From an uncultured Spirochaetaceae bacterium (lineage in GTDB: Bacteria; Spirochaetota; Spirochaetia; Sphaerochaetales; Sphaerochaetaceae): a stretch of DNA of 64,000 nt. Below are positions 33,212 to 41,961 of this stretch, one piece after another. Each line of letters starts with the position of its first letter. Within the stretch, counting starts at the first letter, position 1. The position numbers and the translations under genes are program-made. The stretch spans positions 16,729-80,728 of the forward strand of contig CALXLB010000053.1 in NCBI GenBank assembly GCA_944389085.1. Direction: 5' to 3'. The notes beneath the pieces were generated by a model. The model saw only the letters and a program-made list of their open reading frames with translations. It searched no databases and was not told the DNA's origin.

Positions 33212-36163
33212 ATGAAGCTTGAAAAATATTACGAGGATCTTTCTGTCCACCATGTAGGAACGGAAAGAAGCAGAGCATATTACATGCCACAGAATGAGAA
33301 AGGAGAAGATACTTCTCTTCTTTTATCAGGAAATGACTGGCGCGTTCATGTCTATCCGTCTCCTGAGGATGTGGATGGATCATTCATCAATGCTGATTTC
33401 GATCCATCCGGATTTGATACGATTCCTGTCCCGTCAACGCTGGAGATGCTTGGCTATGTGAGAAAGCAGTACACGAATGTGAACTATCCGATTCCATATG
33501 ACCCTCCATATGTTCCTGTTGATAATCCAACTGCAGCATATATTCTCGATTTCAGGAAAGAGAAGAAGGCTGGAAGAAGCTATTATCTTTATTTTGAAGG
33601 AGTTGATTCAGCTTATTTTGTCTACCTCAATGGTATAGAGATCGGATATAGCGAAGTGCCGCACAGTCCTTCTGAGTTTGATGTCACATCAGCCCTCCGC
33701 GATGGTGATAACAGGCTCTCTGTCGTGGTTCTCAAATATTCTGATGGCACTTATCTGGAAGATCAGGATAAGTTCCGCTGGTCCGGAATCTTCCGTGATG
33801 TCTATCTTCTCGACAGACCAGAAGAGCATATCAAAGATTATAGCGTCACTGCGGATATGACGGGACTTGTTACAGTCTCTTTCACATCTCTTATCGGTAA
33901 GCCGGATATTGCTGTAACGCTCTGTGACAGAGAAGGTAATGAGATCGGAAGGGGAATGTCTGATGGTTCTCCTCTTTCATTCCGTATTGATAATCCTCAT
34001 CTCTGGAGTGCTGAGGATCCTTATCTTTATACCATTACACTCGATGTGCCAGGCGAGAGAATTGTGCAGAAAACAGGCTGCAGAAGTGTCTGGATCGAGA
34101 ATTCTGTTGTTCTTTTCAATGGTAGGGCTGTGAAATTCCTGGGGGCTAACAGGCATGAGAGCAATCCAAAAACCGGAGCGACCGTTACCCGCGAGGATAC
34201 TCTGCAGGATCTGAGGATGATGAAGGCTTATAACTTCAATACCATCAGGACAAGCCATTATCCGGATGCTCCATGGTTTTATCAGATGTGTGATGAATAT
34301 GGCTTCTATGTAGTCTCTGAAGCCGACGTGGAGTGTCATGGTGTCTCCCATCTTCAGGGTGGTTCCCATCAGTGGAATTTTGATACCATCGCCAGGGACA
34401 GAAGATTCCTGCCAGCAATTCTTGACCGTAATGAGAGAAATGTCGAAGTGAATAAGAATTCTCCATCTGTATTCATGTGGTCATTGGGCAATGAATCAGG
34501 ATGGGGTGAGTGCTTTGTGGAGACTGCCTATCGGGTAAGAGAACTGGATCCTACACGTCTGATTCATTATGAAGGAGCTATGCACTCCGTTCTTCATGGT
34601 GTGGAAGTCAATGATGATATGCTGGACGTTGACAGCTTCATGTACAATGAAGTCTCATTCATGGACAGCTACTTCCCCGATCCGAAACATACAAAGCCTG
34701 CATTCCTCTGCGAATATATCCATTCAATGGGCAACGGCCCTGGAGATATCGAGGAGTATGTAGAGGTTATCAGGAAACATGATGAAATCATGGGAGGCTG
34801 TGCCTGGGAGTGGTGCGATCACGCAACTTATGAAGGCGAGGATCCTGCCCATGGGCCAATGTATCATTATGGCGGCGATGCAGGGGAGTTCCCCCAGGAT
34901 GGCAATTTCTGCCTGGACGGGCTTGTTTATCCTGACAGAAGACCTCATACGGGACTTCTTGAATATGGCAATGTGCTTCGTCCTGTGCGTGCTTTTCTTA
35001 CAGGCAGGTCTGATGATGAGCTCTTTGTGACTTTCCGCAACTGGTACTCATTCCGCTCGCTTGATGACATTGAAGCAGTTTATGAGATAAAGGAACATGG
35101 TGCGGTCATTGCATCTGGCTGCCTTGCACTTTCTGCCTTGGCCGGGGAGGAGGAGACAGCTTCCATCCCGCTTCCTGAAATGGGAGACAAGGATGTCTAT
35201 CTGAATGTCTTCTATCGTCTTGCAGGAGAGCGGGAGCTGATGGATAAGGGGCTTGTTCTCGGTTTTGATCAGATACTTCTCTCTTCAGGTAAGGAAAATG
35301 AGACGGCAATAGAAGCCAATGGCAAGGTTTCTGTATCATCCGATGATAAGCATTTCAGAGTCTCAGGAAAGAATTTCGAATATCTTTTTGACAGAAGAAG
35401 GGCTGTGCTTGTCTCTGCGAAGATTGATGGAAAGGAACGTCTTGCCTCTCCGATGGAATGGACGCTCTGGAGAGCTCCTACAGATAATGACAGGAAAATC
35501 AAGATACAGTGGAAGGAAGCTAATTTCGACAGAGCCCAGCCGAGAGCTGTTTCATCTGAAATATCTACTGAGGGCAGCATCGCTTTGCTTTCCTTTGATT
35601 TCCATCTTGCAGCGGTTTCCCTTCAGCCTTTCATGAGAGGCAGTGTGCAGATGAGCGTCAATGGAGAAGGGGAGATCCTGCTTTCAGTCAGAACTGTCAG
35701 AGATCCTGTATTCCCGTTCTTCCCGCGCTTTGGAGCATTCTTCCGCCTTGTATCAGATGGCAGCGATAACTGTTCTTATTATGGATATGGTCCGCATGAA
35801 AGCTATATTGATAAGCATCGTGCATCGCGAGTTGATTATTTCTCGCTTCCTGTCTCCCAGATGCATGAGGATTATATTGTCCCGCAGGAAAATGGCAGTC
35901 ACTGGCATGTCACAGAGCTCTCTGTCGGGTCTCTGAAAGCTCATTCCGCTCAGCCTTTCTCATTCAATGCCTCTTACTATACTGCAGAAGAGCTGGAGAG
36001 GGCCAAGCATAATTACGAGCTGAAAGAAGATGGTTCTCTCTGCGTTCATCTTGATTACCGTCAGAGCGGTATCGGCTCAGGATCCTGCGGCCCGCAGCTT
36101 GTGAATAAGTATCAGCTTTCTGAACGCCATATAGACTGGGATATTGTCATTTCATTTATCTGA
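33212..36163 (+). CDS. lacZ: GH2 beta-galactosidase
   Basis: 983 residues in the five-domain layout of long LacZ enzymes. The jelly-roll N-terminal domain, the TIM-barrel entrance FLGANRHESNPKTGATVTREDTLQDLRMMKAYNFNTIRTSHYPD, the acid/base Glu428 in SLGNESGWG and the nucleophile Glu501 in LCEYIHSMGNGPGD are visible, followed by the small beta-galactosidase domain (FDRRRAVLVSAKIDG). Hydrolyses terminal beta-galactosides; in this pectin-using setting galactan side chains of rhamnogalacturonan are a likely source. No signal peptide. Its 3' end overlaps the convergent histidine kinase gene by 12 bp. Confidence 0.95.
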   Translation: MKLEKYYEDLSVHHVGTERSRAYYMPQNEKGEDTSLLLSGNDWRVHVYPSPEDVDGSFINADFDPSGFDTIPVPSTLEMLGYVRKQYTNVNYPIPYDPPYVPVDNPTAAYILDFRKEKKAGRSYYLYFEGVDSAYFVYLNGIEIGYSEVPHSPSEFDVTSALRDGDNRLSVVVLKYSDGTYLEDQDKFRWSGIFRDVYLLDRPEEHIKDYSVTADMTGLVTVSFTSLIGKPDIAVTLCDREGNEIGRGMSDGSPLSFRIDNPHLWSAEDPYLYTITLDVPGERIVQKTGCRSVWIENSVVLFNGRAVKFLGANRHESNPKTGATVTREDTLQDLRMMKAYNFNTIRTSHYPDAPWFYQMCDEYGFYVVSEADVECHGVSHLQGGSHQWNFDTIARDRRFLPAILDRNERNVEVNKNSPSVFMWSLGNESGWGECFVETAYRVRELDPTRLIHYEGAMHSVLHGVEVNDDMLDVDSFMYNEVSFMDSYFPDPKHTKPAFLCEYIHSMGNGPGDIEEYVEVIRKHDEIMGGCAWEWCDHATYEGEDPAHGPMYHYGGDAGEFPQDGNFCLDGLVYPDRRPHTGLLEYGNVLRPVRAFLTGRSDDELFVTFRNWYSFRSLDDIEAVYEIKEHGAVIASGCLALSALAGEEETASIPLPEMGDKDVYLNVFYRLAGERELMDKGLVLGFDQILLSSGKENETAIEANGKVSVSSDDKHFRVSGKNFEYLFDRRRAVLVSAKIDGKERLASPMEWTLWRAPTDNDRKIKIQWKEANFDRAQPRAVSSEISTEGSIALLSFDFHLAAVSLQPFMRGSVQMSVNGEGEILLSVRTVRDPVFPFFPRFGAFFRLVSDGSDNCSYYGYGPHESYIDKHRASRVDYFSLPVSQMHEDYIVPQENGSHWHVTELSVGSLKAHSAQPFSFNASYYTAEELERAKHNYELKEDGSLCVHLDYRQSGIGSGSCGPQLVNKYQLSERHIDWDIVISFI

Positions 36164-37891
36164 TCTGAGTGCCGGAGGATTCTCTCCGGCATTCCTTATT
36201 GCAGGGATTGTGATGATGATTTCTGATTTATAGTAGGGGATGGAAGAGACAGAGATTGAGACATTCTCTTCTCCATAGAAGCGTATGAGCCGCTGATATG
36301 TGTTCCTTACTCCGATGTGACCTTCATTTCCCGTTCTTTTCATGATTGAGAGGAACTTTTCTTCATCAAATCCCTCCCCATTGTCTGATATGCTGATTCT
36401 CAGCCAGTCTCCATCTTTTATGAATGATGTGACTATTTCAGGCTGCTGTACCCATGTACTTCCATCAGTGATGCCGAAACCATGCTTTATGGAGTTTTCT
36501 ATGAAAGGCTGCAGAAGCATTTTGAGAATCCGTTCATCCATTGCTCCTGGACTTTCTTCATGCCTGTAGCTGATTTCTTTTCTGAAGCGGCCGTTCATTA
36601 TCCTTATATAAGCCATGTCATGCTGGATTTCATCCCTGATTGTGATTGTCTCACTCCCATATGAGAGAACGGTCCGGAGGTATAGCGACAAGGCCCTTGT
36701 CATCTCTGCCGAACTTGCACCATTGCCTGTCTGTATCTCCTGCTGTATGCACTCAAGCGTGTTATAGAGAAAATGAGGTGTCAGCTGTTCCGAAAGGAGC
36801 TGCATCTCCGTCCTTGTTTGTTTTTCCTGTTCTTCCCTGATTTCCTCAATCTGGGTCTCGATGGTATGTCCCATTCTGGAAATGGCATCTCTAAGGTCTC
36901 CCAGTTCATCGTTGCCGGAGAAATCAGCTTTTGCGTCGTAGTTGCCTCTCTCTATCTGACTAACAGTTGCTTTGAGCTTTCCGACAGGAGAGGTCACATA
37001 GCGTTTGAGCATGGTGGAAAGGCCGAAGAAGAGTGCGATTAGGATTACTGCAGCAGCAAGAAGTGAGGAAATGCCGGTACTTATCAGAGAGAGAAAGCTT
37101 TCTCTGAGATCTGTCCTGCTGACTATGACAGAACCTGAAAATGGCAGCGTTGTCCGGTAGAGATAGTTTCCATTTTCTTCGGAACCTCCATCTTTTTCCG
37201 GGATTTTCGTTCCTTGCATACCGGATACGATCGTACCTTGGTTATTCACCAATATGCTGTCTTCTGGCAGAAGTGAATGGATCCACTCAGCAGATATGAG
37301 AACAACTACAATGAAGTTTCCGGGACCTGAGGAGATCTTTGCCATTGTATACCAGTATTCTATTGGGAATACATATGGCAGTATATTGCCTTGTCCTCTT
37401 ATGGGGCTTTGTCTTTCACGCAGAAGTGCTACTCCCTGGCAGCTATTGCTTTCTGCTTTTGTGATTACCGGTGAAGGGGATGGGATAAGTGAATCGCGGA
37501 AGAGCGAATATGTCTCTCCTGTCGCTGTGTTGATCATCAGCGTAGAAAGGACTGCAGGGTCGGAGGAGGAGAGAGCCATGAGTTCATTCTGTACTCTGAT
37601 TCTGTTGTGTATCGAATCGGAACCCGGAACCTGCATCTCAAAGAGCTCTGCACTGAAATTCTCTGTTCCGAAGGCAGAAACAAAGCTTTCCGTAATGGTC
37701 CTGAGTGTCCTGTCCAGAGTTGTGGCTGCATTTCTTGCATTTTCCACAGCAGCTGCTTCTACTGTTCTTCTTGCTCCAAGAAGCCAGTAAGTGCCAAACG
37801 TCAGGACGAGGGCCAGCGCGAATATGATGATTACAGCAACTGTAAGTATTCTTGTTTTACGGATGATTGGCTGGTCGCGGAATGTTTTCAA
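36152..37891 (-). CDS. YesM-type sensor histidine kinase
   Basis: 579 residues. Membrane segment 1 (ILTVAVIIIFALALVLTFGTYWLL), a periplasmic sensor of about 240 residues, segment 2 (LISTGISSLLAAAVILIALFFGL), a HAMP linker, the His_kinase box LSEQLTPHFLYNTLECIQQEI with the phosphorylated histidine, and an ATPase domain (LLQPFIENSIKHGFG; ISDNGEGFDEEKF). Starts at TTG 37891, overlapping the regulator's TGA stop. Such kinases usually sense extracellular oligosaccharides and control an adjacent ABC transporter, here the 39585 operon. Confidence 0.92.
   Translation of the reverse strand: MKTFRDQPIIRKTRILTVAVIIIFALALVLTFGTYWLLGARRTVEAAAVENARNAATTLDRTLRTITESFVSAFGTENFSAELFEMQVPGSDSIHNRIRVQNELMALSSSDPAVLSTLMINTATGETYSLFRDSLIPSPSPVITKAESNSCQGVALLRERQSPIRGQGNILPYVFPIEYWYTMAKISSGPGNFIVVVLISAEWIHSLLPEDSILVNNQGTIVSGMQGTKIPEKDGGSEENGNYLYRTTLPFSGSVIVSRTDLRESFLSLISTGISSLLAAAVILIALFFGLSTMLKRYVTSPVGKLKATVSQIERGNYDAKADFSGNDELGDLRDAISRMGHTIETQIEEIREEQEKQTRTEMQLLSEQLTPHFLYNTLECIQQEIQTGNGASSAEMTRALSLYLRTVLSYGSETITIRDEIQHDMAYIRIMNGRFRKEISYRHEESPGAMDERILKMLLQPFIENSIKHGFGITDGSTWVQQPEIVTSFIKDGDWLRISISDNGEGFDEEKFLSIMKRTGNEGHIGVRNTYQRLIRFYGEENVSISVSSIPYYKSEIIITIPAIRNAGENPPALRSDK
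36170..36191. terminator. Hairpin at the convergent lacZ/kinase junction
   Basis: TGCCGGAG (36170-36177) pairs with CTCCGGCA (36184-36191). It lies inside the last codons of the minus-strand kinase gene and just after the lacZ stop, with ATTCCTTATT behind it on the plus strand, so it probably terminates lacZ transcription although embedded in coding sequence. Confidence 0.5.
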
Positions 37892-39426
37892 AGCCGTTCT
37901 CCATCCTGGAATTCAGAAGGTGTCTTGCCTGTTATGTTCTTGAATGCCCGTGAAAATGATCTGTAGTCATGATAACCCAGACGGTACGCGATATCAGTCA
38001 CGGAGGCATCCTTTTCCAGCAGTAGTTTTCTAGCTTCTTCCATCTTCTTCGAGAGTATGTACTCTCTGATGGTTGTTCCGGTCTTCTTCCTGAAATAAAT
38101 TGCAGCGTAGGAAGGACTGAGGTTGACTGTATCTGCGATATCTTCCAGCCTGATCTGTTCCTCTGCATGCTGCTGTATGTAATCAATCATCCCTTTTATG
38201 ACAGGATCATCTTCTTCTTTCTCTTCCAGCTTTCTTATGGCTTCCGCTTTGCCATAGACAGCTTCGATATAGGCAGCAATACGTGAGAAGAGCGCTGTCA
38301 GAGCCTCTTCCAGACGCGGTATTGTCTTGTATTTTGTTATATCAGGAGCCTCTGGAAGCAGTCCCGCTCCTTCAATCAGCATTGCAAAACGCTTGCCTGT
38401 CTCTCTTATGAGAAAATTGGTGACTGAGTAGACATAATTGGGAGGAGGAAGCGTTGTTCCTATGATTTTCTTTATGAATGTACTGCAGAAATTTGCAATG
38501 CCTTCTTTATCGTTCTCTATTATATATTCTTCCAGCGGATCTATATCGCTGTCGGAGATTTTATACTCTGGAGGAGTTGAAGCTATTACGGTAGAGCTGA
38601 AAATCCTTCCCTGCGGGTCATAAAGCTGGTAGCTCATTGCAAGGGATGCTCTGCTGAATGAGGAGGATATTGATTGCAGGCTCTGCACTTCATCTCCGAT
38701 TCCGATGATGGGAATGGACAGATTATGTTCCTCCAGAGACCGGAGTATTTTCTCTGCGATTTCGAAAGCCGGACGGCTGGATGAGGAGAATATGGCTCTG
38801 ATAGTCTTCTGGTCTTCGGGCCAGATGATTCTTCTTTCTCCCTCTGCGGCTTTTTCCAGTATCTGGACTGTGCCTTCCTTGAAAATGGATGGGAAGGCAA
38901 GGATTATCGCAAAGCAAGGGCCATCAGAAAGCCCATCGGGACCTGAAGTGAGCATCGAGACAGCTGAAGATGTATCCAGAAGCCGTCCAAGCGACAGATC
39001 GTTGAGCATCTGGCGGCTGATTCTGATGTTCTCATTGCCAGAGATCCTCTTCTTTCTCAGCTCAAGGAGTATTTCTCTCAGCTCCTCGGAATCTACAGGC
39101 TTCAGCAGATATGCTTTTGCCTGAAAGCGCAGGGCGGTACGGGCGAAATCGAAATTGCCATAACCGCTTAAGATGATGATATCTGTATCTGCAGCGAGAG
39201 CTTCGAGCTTCTCCAGTACAGCAAGCCCCGTCAAGCCTGGCATCATGATGTCCATGATGGCAAAGTCCGGTTTCAATGAAAGTATTTTCTCCAATGCTTC
39301 CGGACCGGTTGAAGCTGTTGCAACTACTGTGATGCCCAGTTCTTGCCAGATGTTCATGGCAGAAAGCCCCTCTGTGATAGCAGGTTCGTCATCGGCAAGA
39401 ATTGCTGTCAGATAAGGCTTGTCCAT
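37888..39426 (-). CDS. YesN-type response regulator with AraC output domain
   Basis: 512 residues. Receiver domain with LADDEPAI (acidic pocket), FAIMDIMMPG (phosphorylated Asp) and YLLKPVD (conserved Lys). A middle region of about 260 residues follows. The C-terminus has paired AraC helix-turn-helices (IRLEDIADTVNLSPSYAAIYFRKKTG; VTDIAYRLGYHDYRSFSRAFKNITGKTPSEF). It is first in a two-gene unit with the kinase and divergent from the binding-protein operon. Two CTGTCCTG repeats 21 bp apart in the intergenic region are its likely targets. ATG 39426 is leaderless-type. Confidence 0.93.
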   Translation of the reverse strand: MDKPYLTAILADDEPAITEGLSAMNIWQELGITVVATASTGPEALEKILSLKPDFAIMDIMMPGLTGLAVLEKLEALAADTDIIILSGYGNFDFARTALRFQAKAYLLKPVDSEELREILLELRKKRISGNENIRISRQMLNDLSLGRLLDTSSAVSMLTSGPDGLSDGPCFAIILAFPSIFKEGTVQILEKAAEGERRIIWPEDQKTIRAIFSSSSRPAFEIAEKILRSLEEHNLSIPIIGIGDEVQSLQSISSSFSRASLAMSYQLYDPQGRIFSSTVIASTPPEYKISDSDIDPLEEYIIENDKEGIANFCSTFIKKIIGTTLPPPNYVYSVTNFLIRETGKRFAMLIEGAGLLPEAPDITKYKTIPRLEEALTALFSRIAAYIEAVYGKAEAIRKLEEKEEDDPVIKGMIDYIQQHAEEQIRLEDIADTVNLSPSYAAIYFRKKTGTTIREYILSKKMEEARKLLLEKDASVTDIAYRLGYHDYRSFSRAFKNITGKTPSEFQDGERL

Positions 39427-39432
39427 ACCGCT

Positions 39433-39461
39433 ATTATAATCTGTTGCTGCGTTTTTCTCAA
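39433..39461 (-). promoter_or_regulatory. Promoter of the YesN/YesM-type genes, leaderless
   Basis: On the minus strand TTGAGA (39461-39456), 17-bp spacer, consensus TATAAT (39438-39433), then exactly 6 nt to the ATG at 39426. The clearest leaderless promoter in the window. Confidence 0.75.
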
Positions 39462-39473
39462 ACTTGCTGAAAA

Positions 39474-39502
39474 CTGTCCTGAAAAGAAAAGAATCTGTCC
39501 TG
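39474..39502. promoter_or_regulatory. Two direct repeats 21 bp apart, probable response-regulator sites
   Basis: CTGTCCTG at 39474-39481 and 39495-39502. The 21-bp period is two helical turns, typical of AraC-family activators. A possible -10 (TAGCAT or CATTAT, 39524-39532) for the binding-protein operon lies downstream, so the second copy would sit at the -35 position. Confidence 0.6.
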
Positions 39503-39584
39503 TCGGTATCTGCATGCAGTCTTTAGCATTATTGTACAACCCGGTATTCTGCCGGTTTTGTTCACGAAGAAAGGAGGAGGAAAA

Positions 39585-40955
39585 ATGAGAAATACAGTCA
39601 AGACAATACTCATTGCAGGACTCATTCTGGTTCTTTCCCTTGGTACGGTTTTTGCTGGTGGTTCCGGCGAAAAGGAAAGCACTGATGGGAAAATTGTCAT
39701 AGAGGCATGGACTGAAGACAGACATGATATGGAATACGTTGAGCAGAAGGTTGCTGAGTATAATGCAACAAATACTGACAACATCCAGATCAATCTGTCC
39801 ATCATCTCTGATAACTATCGCAATATGCTTCAGATGGCATACAGCGGTGGAACAGCTCCAGACGTTGCAGGTATCAACTCGATTCCTATCAACATGATCG
39901 CTGATACAGGAATTGCTATGCCGCTCAATGATTTCATCGCAGCTTCTGAAGAGTATCAGAAAGTAAATGATCCTTATAACCAGATTTATGAAGGAACAAA
40001 CTCAAAGAACGGAAATATCTACTGGATTCCTACAGGCATGAGATCCGGTGTCCGTGTAATTTACAACAAGGACCTTCTCGCACAGTGCGGATATACAGAG
40101 ATTCCTTCAAAGCTTGAAGATTATATCGACATGGCTAAGGATATCACAGCACAGGGACAGAGCAGATTCTACGGAATCGGATTCACAAACGCTTCCCCAT
40201 TCGAAAGACTTCTCGAGATGTCTGCTGAGATGAGCGGTATCTATTACTATGATTATGTGAATGGTCGCTTCGATTTCTCAGGCTACAAGCCAATTCTTGA
40301 GCAGGGAAGAAGATTCTTCACAGAGAATATCGCATATCCAGATCAGCAGGGTGTTGATAACATGCGTGCTCTCTTCTCTGTCGGCATGTTCGCTCTCTGG
40401 TCAAATGCTTCTCAGGAAGCTGCAGTATTCACAGAGCAGATTCCTGTACAGGGCTTTGAGTGGGGCGTCGCAGAAGTTCCTACACTCACAGGTGAGGTTG
40501 TAGGTGCTCTCGAGACAACACCTTCAAAGGGATGGGGAATCATCTCTTCCACAAAGCATCCTGAGGAAGCTTGGAAGGTAATCGAGTTCTTCCAGTCAGA
40601 AGATTTCCTTAAGGGATATCTTGAAGCTGGCTACTGCCTGCCTTCAACAGATTACATGGCTTCTGTAATCGATTCTTCCAAGACAGGCCGTCTTGCAGAC
40701 TTCGCTCTCAAGCCATATGAAACAGTCTATCCGAAACCGCCAGCAGTCAACCTTTCTGGCGATGACTACCGCACAGTCTTCTGGAATGCTGTAATGGGTT
40801 ATGTCGATATCGATACAGCTATCGAGGATCTCAATACACGTTATAACGAAGCACTTGATGCAGACGTTGCTGCAGGAAGCGCAACACGTCTTGTAATCAA
40901 AGATTACGACCCGCTGCATCCGGATCAGGGAACCCCTGAGTATCTGACAGAGTAG
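39585..40955 (+). CDS. Sugar ABC transporter substrate-binding protein
   Basis: 456 residues, family 1 solute-binding fold. Signal peptide MRNTVKTILIAGLILVLSLGTVFAGGSGEKEST without lipobox. Typical segments: VIEAWTEDRHDMEYVEQKVAEYNA, GGTAPDVAGINSIPINMIAD, WIPTGMRSGVRVIYNKDLLAQCGY, and TPSKGWGIISSTKHPEEAWKVIEFF. ATG 39585 follows AAGGAGGAGG; a frame open to 39558 is not needed. Most different in base use from the kinase genes: codons ending in A/C common, as in a highly expressed gene. Ligand presumably a pectin-derived oligosaccharide, from the GH28 gene nearby. Confidence 0.92.
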   Translation: MRNTVKTILIAGLILVLSLGTVFAGGSGEKESTDGKIVIEAWTEDRHDMEYVEQKVAEYNATNTDNIQINLSIISDNYRNMLQMAYSGGTAPDVAGINSIPINMIADTGIAMPLNDFIAASEEYQKVNDPYNQIYEGTNSKNGNIYWIPTGMRSGVRVIYNKDLLAQCGYTEIPSKLEDYIDMAKDITAQGQSRFYGIGFTNASPFERLLEMSAEMSGIYYYDYVNGRFDFSGYKPILEQGRRFFTENIAYPDQQGVDNMRALFSVGMFALWSNASQEAAVFTEQIPVQGFEWGVAEVPTLTGEVVGALETTPSKGWGIISSTKHPEEAWKVIEFFQSEDFLKGYLEAGYCLPSTDYMASVIDSSKTGRLADFALKPYETVYPKPPAVNLSGDDYRTVFWNAVMGYVDIDTAIEDLNTRYNEALDADVAAGSATRLVIKDYDPLHPDQGTPEYLTE

Positions 40956-40974
40956 TCCTTTCGGATTGCTTCTA

Positions 40975-40995
40975 GGGGAGCCGCTTTGGCTCCCC
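40975..40995 (+). promoter_or_regulatory. GC-rich hairpin between binding-protein and permease genes
   Basis: GGGGAGCC, loop GCTTT, GGCTCCCC: eight perfect pairs, then ATCTTTCCC. Equivalent in position to the hairpin at 16120-16137, and probably limits read-through into the permeases or shields the binding-protein mRNA. Confidence 0.65.
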
Positions 40996-41021
40996 ATCTT
41001 TCCCTGTAAGAAGGAGGATAG

Positions 41022-41951
41022 ATGAAAAATAAAGGTCTTGCGAGACAGATAAAGAAGGAAGACAAGAGAGATAGGAGAGCCGCCATCATCATGCTCTCTC
41101 CTGTTGTTATCCTTCTTTTGATCTGCTCCATTTATCCATTCTTGTGGATGTTCCGCTATGTCTGCTATGACTATAACGGATTCAATGCTACATTCACCGG
41201 TACGAGAAATTTCACCAGAATGCTCTCTGATACGACGTTCTGGACCAGTGTAGGACATACATTTGAGTATGCTCTCTACAAGCTTGTATTTATCATTCCG
41301 CTTGCACTTGTATGTGCGGTTCTTCTCAATCAGAAGATCCGTGGAACTTCTGTTTTCCGTGCAGTGTACTTCATGCCAACTGTCATAAGCTCTTCTATCT
41401 CGGGTATGATCTTCACATTCATCTTCGCAACTCAGAATGGTATTCTCAACGGTATGCTGATGGGTATGGGTTTCATAGATGCTCCTATCCAATGGCTTAC
41501 GAGTACAGAGCACGTAATGAGCGCTGTCACCATTCTTGCTGTATGGGGTGGTTTCGGAAACTACATGCTTTACTTCATTACAGGTATGAATGTCATCTCC
41601 GAAGATGTCTATGAAGCGGCAAAGATCGATGGTGCGAATGGTATACAGACATTCTTCAAGATAACACTGCCAATGCTCAGCCCGATTCTCAAGGTTGTCC
41701 TGATGCTTGCTATCACAGGTGCATTCAAGGATTATGAGGCAATCATGGTTCTCACACAGGGTGGTCCTGGAAACAGATCGATGGTTATGTTCCTCTATAT
41801 CTACAACCTCATTTTCGGTTCCGGACTGACGAACATGACACAGCCTCAGATCGGTTACGGTGCTCTGCTGTCTGTTGTCGCAGCTATCATTGTCGGTGCT
41901 GTTACGATTGCTTACCAGCGTATTGCCCGTAAGCTTGACGAAGTGATGTGA
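41022..41951 (+). CDS. Sugar ABC transporter permease (MalF type)
   Basis: 309 residues with six membrane segments, the first at IIMLSPVVILLLICSIYPFLWMF; a basic, charged N-terminal tail precedes it. EAA loop EAAKIDGANGIQTFFKITLPMLSP. ATG 41022 follows AAGGAGG. It is 10 bp upstream of its partner. No ATPase gene is present. Confidence 0.93.
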   Translation: MKNKGLARQIKKEDKRDRRAAIIMLSPVVILLLICSIYPFLWMFRYVCYDYNGFNATFTGTRNFTRMLSDTTFWTSVGHTFEYALYKLVFIIPLALVCAVLLNQKIRGTSVFRAVYFMPTVISSSISGMIFTFIFATQNGILNGMLMGMGFIDAPIQWLTSTEHVMSAVTILAVWGGFGNYMLYFITGMNVISEDVYEAAKIDGANGIQTFFKITLPMLSPILKVVLMLAITGAFKDYEAIMVLTQGGPGNRSMVMFLYIYNLIFGSGLTNMTQPQIGYGALLSVVAAIIVGAVTIAYQRIARKLDEVM

Positions 41952-41961
41952 GGAGGGCTGT

